Position numbers and translations under genes: made by a program | Shown here: one piece after another, positions 6,227-7,477 of the stretch | Layout: every line of letters begins with the position of its first letter | How positions within the stretch are numbered: position 1 is the first letter of the stretch | Assembly (NCBI GenBank): GCA_009776565.1 | Contig: WRNQ01000081.1 | Coordinates: 1 to 7,477 of the forward strand | Origin: Synergistaceae bacterium | GTDB taxonomy: Bacteria; Synergistota; Synergistia; Synergistales; Aminobacteriaceae | Direction of reading: 5' to 3' | DNA length: 7,477 nucleotides | Notes under the pieces: generated by a model | What the model was told of the DNA's origin: nothing | Database searches by the model: none | The model's input: the letters and a program-made list of their open reading frames with translations, nothing else

Positions 6227-7345
6227 TCAATACTGTGCAAATTCTTTTGCGGCTTCCACATAAGTCATGACATTTTCATTCGGAGTCGAATAATCCAATG
6301 GGTCGGTAGTCAAAGCTATTTTGTAGTAAACTGGATCTTCGCGGGTTGCGTCAATTACTCGTTTGACTTCTTTTCGAATGGCTTCTCTGTCGCCATGCAA
6401 GAGGATGTGCGCGTCCACATGTGCAGTATAAGTGCAGTTATATTTCATCGCTATTTCTTTCGCTTTTTTGATAGGCGTCCCTGAATGAGCTTCGAAACCT
6501 GCAACGCCGGACTGAGCATAGGATTCAATCACATGTGACGTGTCTCCCGCGCTATGCACATATAAAGGTACGTTAATTGCATTTACTGCTCTGGCAATAT
6601 ATCCGAACTCATATTCTCTCTGTATTGCTTCGGAAACGACGTCCCCTTTTCCGATCATTCTTATGTAATCAACGCCGCTTTTTTCCAGCTCTCTTAGCCA
6701 TTCCAGGTTAAATAATGATGTGATGGCGGCTATACTATGCGCCAATGGCCTGTTGGTCTTTAGCAGCACGAAGTGTTTTTCCATCGGGAGCATATAAGAA
6801 TTTATTCCGCCGGGCATTGCTGAAAAGCCAAATAACGGCATGATATCGCCTAATTTTTCCTGCAGCACCTTTATCATCCATAACTGCCAATGCATGGTTT
6901 CGTATTTGTAACAATCCGGAAAAACAGGCAACTTAAATTTATCTATATCCGCGCCGCATTCAATTGCACCTTTGATCATTAAGGGAAGAGAGCCGTCACT
7001 TGGCTTGGTGAGCGTGCCGCCAAGCACGTTTTCACCTAAAGAGAACCGGAACATACTCAGTGTATCGTATTGAAAATACTCCAAATGTGATAAATAAGCC
7101 AAAAGAGTTACTTGCGGATCTTCATAGAGCTGGGGTGGTTTTAAATTTGCAAAAGCGGCTGCATGTAATCCGATCGGTAATGCCGTAACAGGCATGCGAT
7201 CTGTTTTTTCTCCCCTTGTATACTTTGCGTAACGTTCACGGGGCGTCATTTTTTCTTTAGCTATCCTCATTCTGATTTTCTCGCAGAGCGCGTCTACTTT
7301 GTCTTCTACTTCATCTGTCAGTATGACTCCATAATACTCTTTCAT
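6227..7345 (-). CDS. UroD-fold corrinoid methyltransferase (MT I), atypical metal site
   Basis: This 372-residue protein belongs to the uroporphyrinogen-decarboxylase superfamily, in the branch of MtaA/MtbA and O-demethylase MT I enzymes. The family's N-terminal block is clear (TPRERYAKYTRGEKTDRMPV, 34-53), and the C-terminal block STPNENVMTYVEAAKEF (353-369) matches the TPxENI helix of relatives. True heme-pathway UroD is unlikely because the next gene encodes a corrinoid protein and the length and C-terminus fit the methyltransferases. MtaA-type enzymes bind zinc through His-X-Cys and a distant Cys. Here the first motif is H264-S-A266-G-D, and the position matching the second Cys appears to be D348. 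Added histidines H309 and H313 and C304 lie in the segment normally reading GNVDP. The protein therefore has a changed metal site or a different chemistry. It probably demethylates the operon's substrate onto the corrinoid protein. A strong AAGGAGGG site six bases before the ATG and its first position suggest high expression. Confidence 0.87.
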   Translation of the reverse strand: MKEYYGVILTDEVEDKVDALCEKIRMRIAKEKMTPRERYAKYTRGEKTDRMPVTALPIGLHAAAFANLKPPQLYEDPQVTLLAYLSHLEYFQYDTLSMFRFSLGENVLGGTLTKPSDGSLPLMIKGAIECGADIDKFKLPVFPDCYKYETMHWQLWMIKVLQEKLGDIMPLFGFSAMPGGINSYMLPMEKHFVLLKTNRPLAHSIAAITSLFNLEWLRELEKSGVDYIRMIGKGDVVSEAIQREYEFGYIARAVNAINVPLYVHSAGDTSHVIESYAQSGVAGFEAHSGTPIKKAKEIAMKYNCTYTAHVDAHILLHGDREAIRKEVKRVIDATREDPVYYKIALTTDPLDYSTPNENVMTYVEAAKEFAQY

Positions 7346-7351
7346 TATCGA

Positions 7352-7359
7352 CCCTCCTT
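7352..7359 (-). promoter_or_regulatory. Strong ribosome binding site of the MT I gene
   Basis: The coding strand reads AAGGAGGG, then six bases (TCGATA), then ATG. This is the strongest Shine-Dalgarno in the window, consistent with the first gene of an operon whose product is needed in quantity. Confidence 0.85.
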
Positions 7360-7363
7360 AAAT

Positions 7364-7373
7364 ATTCTAGAAT
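7364..7373. promoter_or_regulatory. Perfect 10-bp palindrome ATTCTAGAAT in the operon leader
   Basis: ATTCTAGAAT is self-complementary and lies just upstream of the MT I ribosome binding site. It could be a repressor operator. A 10-bp palindrome can also arise by chance in AT-rich leader DNA, so function is uncertain. Confidence 0.35.
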
Positions 7374-7439
7374 CGCGGGCGCCAAGATAACCGGTGCGAC
7401 GGGCTTTGCCCGCAAACCATATCAGCTTGGCGGAGCGCG
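7374..7439. repeat. Nested imperfect inverted repeat upstream of the operon
   Basis: CGCG (7374-7377) pairs with CGCG (7436-7439), and CGCCAAG (7380-7386) pairs with CTTGGCG (7426-7432). ATA pairs with TAT (7387-7389 with 7420-7422), and at the centre CGGGC-TTT-GCCCG (7400-7412) forms a perfect 5-bp hairpin. The whole 66-bp region can fold as one arm with a few internal loops. It may be a transcript leader structure or a dispersed repeat such as a REP or MITE unit. No B12-box motif of a cobalamin riboswitch was seen. Confidence 0.6.
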
Positions 7440-7453
7440 TTTCACTCACCTTA

Positions 7454-7477
7454 CTCTCTCCTCTCCCCTCCCCTCCC
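7454..7477. repeat. 24-base pure polypyrimidine/polypurine tract at the window edge
   Basis: Every base from 7454 to 7477 is C or T; the complementary strand is G/A only, with runs GGG, GGGG and GGGG separated by single A. Such tracts can form triplex or, with one further G-run outside the window, G-quadruplex structures. It may instead mark a low-complexity contig edge. Confidence 0.7.

Larger units (their letters stand above)
7346..7449 (-). other. Possible short leader ORF ending in TAATG overlap; doubtful
   Basis: A minus-strand frame runs open from the window edge to a TAA (7347-7345) that shares its last base with the ATG of the MT I gene. From a GTG at 7449, preceded by GGAG eight bases upstream, it would encode 34 residues (VSETRSAKLIWFAGKARR and onward to KEGR). 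It is Arg/Lys-rich and is encoded by the inverted-repeat element, so it may be a chance frame in a repeat, the end of an upstream gene, or a coupling leader peptide. I cannot distinguish these. Confidence 0.25.

Noticed and set aside
6227..7345. True uroporphyrinogen decarboxylase of heme synthesis
   Set aside because: The neighbouring corrinoid protein and MT II genes and the methyltransferase-like C-terminus point to the methyl-transfer branch of the fold.
7346..7477. Cobalamin riboswitch upstream of the corrinoid operon
   Set aside because: No B12-box-like motif was found and the folded element is too short for a full cobalamin aptamer. One could still lie beyond the window.

Overview
The window looks like a piece of the chromosome of an anaerobic, Gram-positive, Clostridia-type bacterium that uses C1 or methyl groups, possibly an acetogen. 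This is inferred from strong AGGAG-type ribosome binding sites, middling GC content, a lipoprotein signal peptide, and a corrinoid/tetrahydrofolate methyl-transfer operon. No rRNA, tRNA, CRISPR array, transposase or phage gene is visible, and no gene-free stretch exceeds 300 bases.

Layout. The left third reads rightward. A metal-dependent amidohydrolase-2 family protein (68-868) sits behind a 19-bp tandem repeat. It is followed by a lipoprotein serpin (940-2568) whose signal peptide is joined to the serpin fold by a 9-residue repeat linker. A short convergent gap (2569-2665) holds small hairpins and a second copy of the last codons of the neighbouring gene. The right two thirds read leftward as a tightly spaced set of five genes. 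In transcription order these are a UroD-fold methyltransferase (7345-6227), a corrinoid-binding shuttle protein (6191-5547), an MFS permease (5449-4190), a pterin-binding methyltetrahydrofolate:corrinoid methyltransferase (4152-3343) and a DUF1638 protein (3316-2666). The leader upstream of the first gene (7346-7477) contains a nested inverted repeat, a 10-bp palindrome and a pure polypurine tract.

How the genes could work together. The five leftward genes contain the core parts of a three-component anaerobic demethylase. The MFS protein would import a methylated substrate. The UroD-fold enzyme (MT I) would move its methyl group to Co(I) of the corrinoid protein. The MeTr-like enzyme (MT II) would pass the methyl to tetrahydrofolate, feeding the Wood-Ljungdahl or methyl-oxidation branch. 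DUF1638 would be an accessory protein of unknown role. No RamA-type reductive activator is in the window, so it must be elsewhere if needed.

Most notable points. The MT I homologue lacks both cysteines of the usual His-X-Cys...Cys zinc site but has extra histidines nearby. The MT II homologue has Ser where a pterin-contacting Asn is usual. These changes, together with DUF1638, suggest a variant demethylase with an unassigned substrate. All substrate statements are inference.
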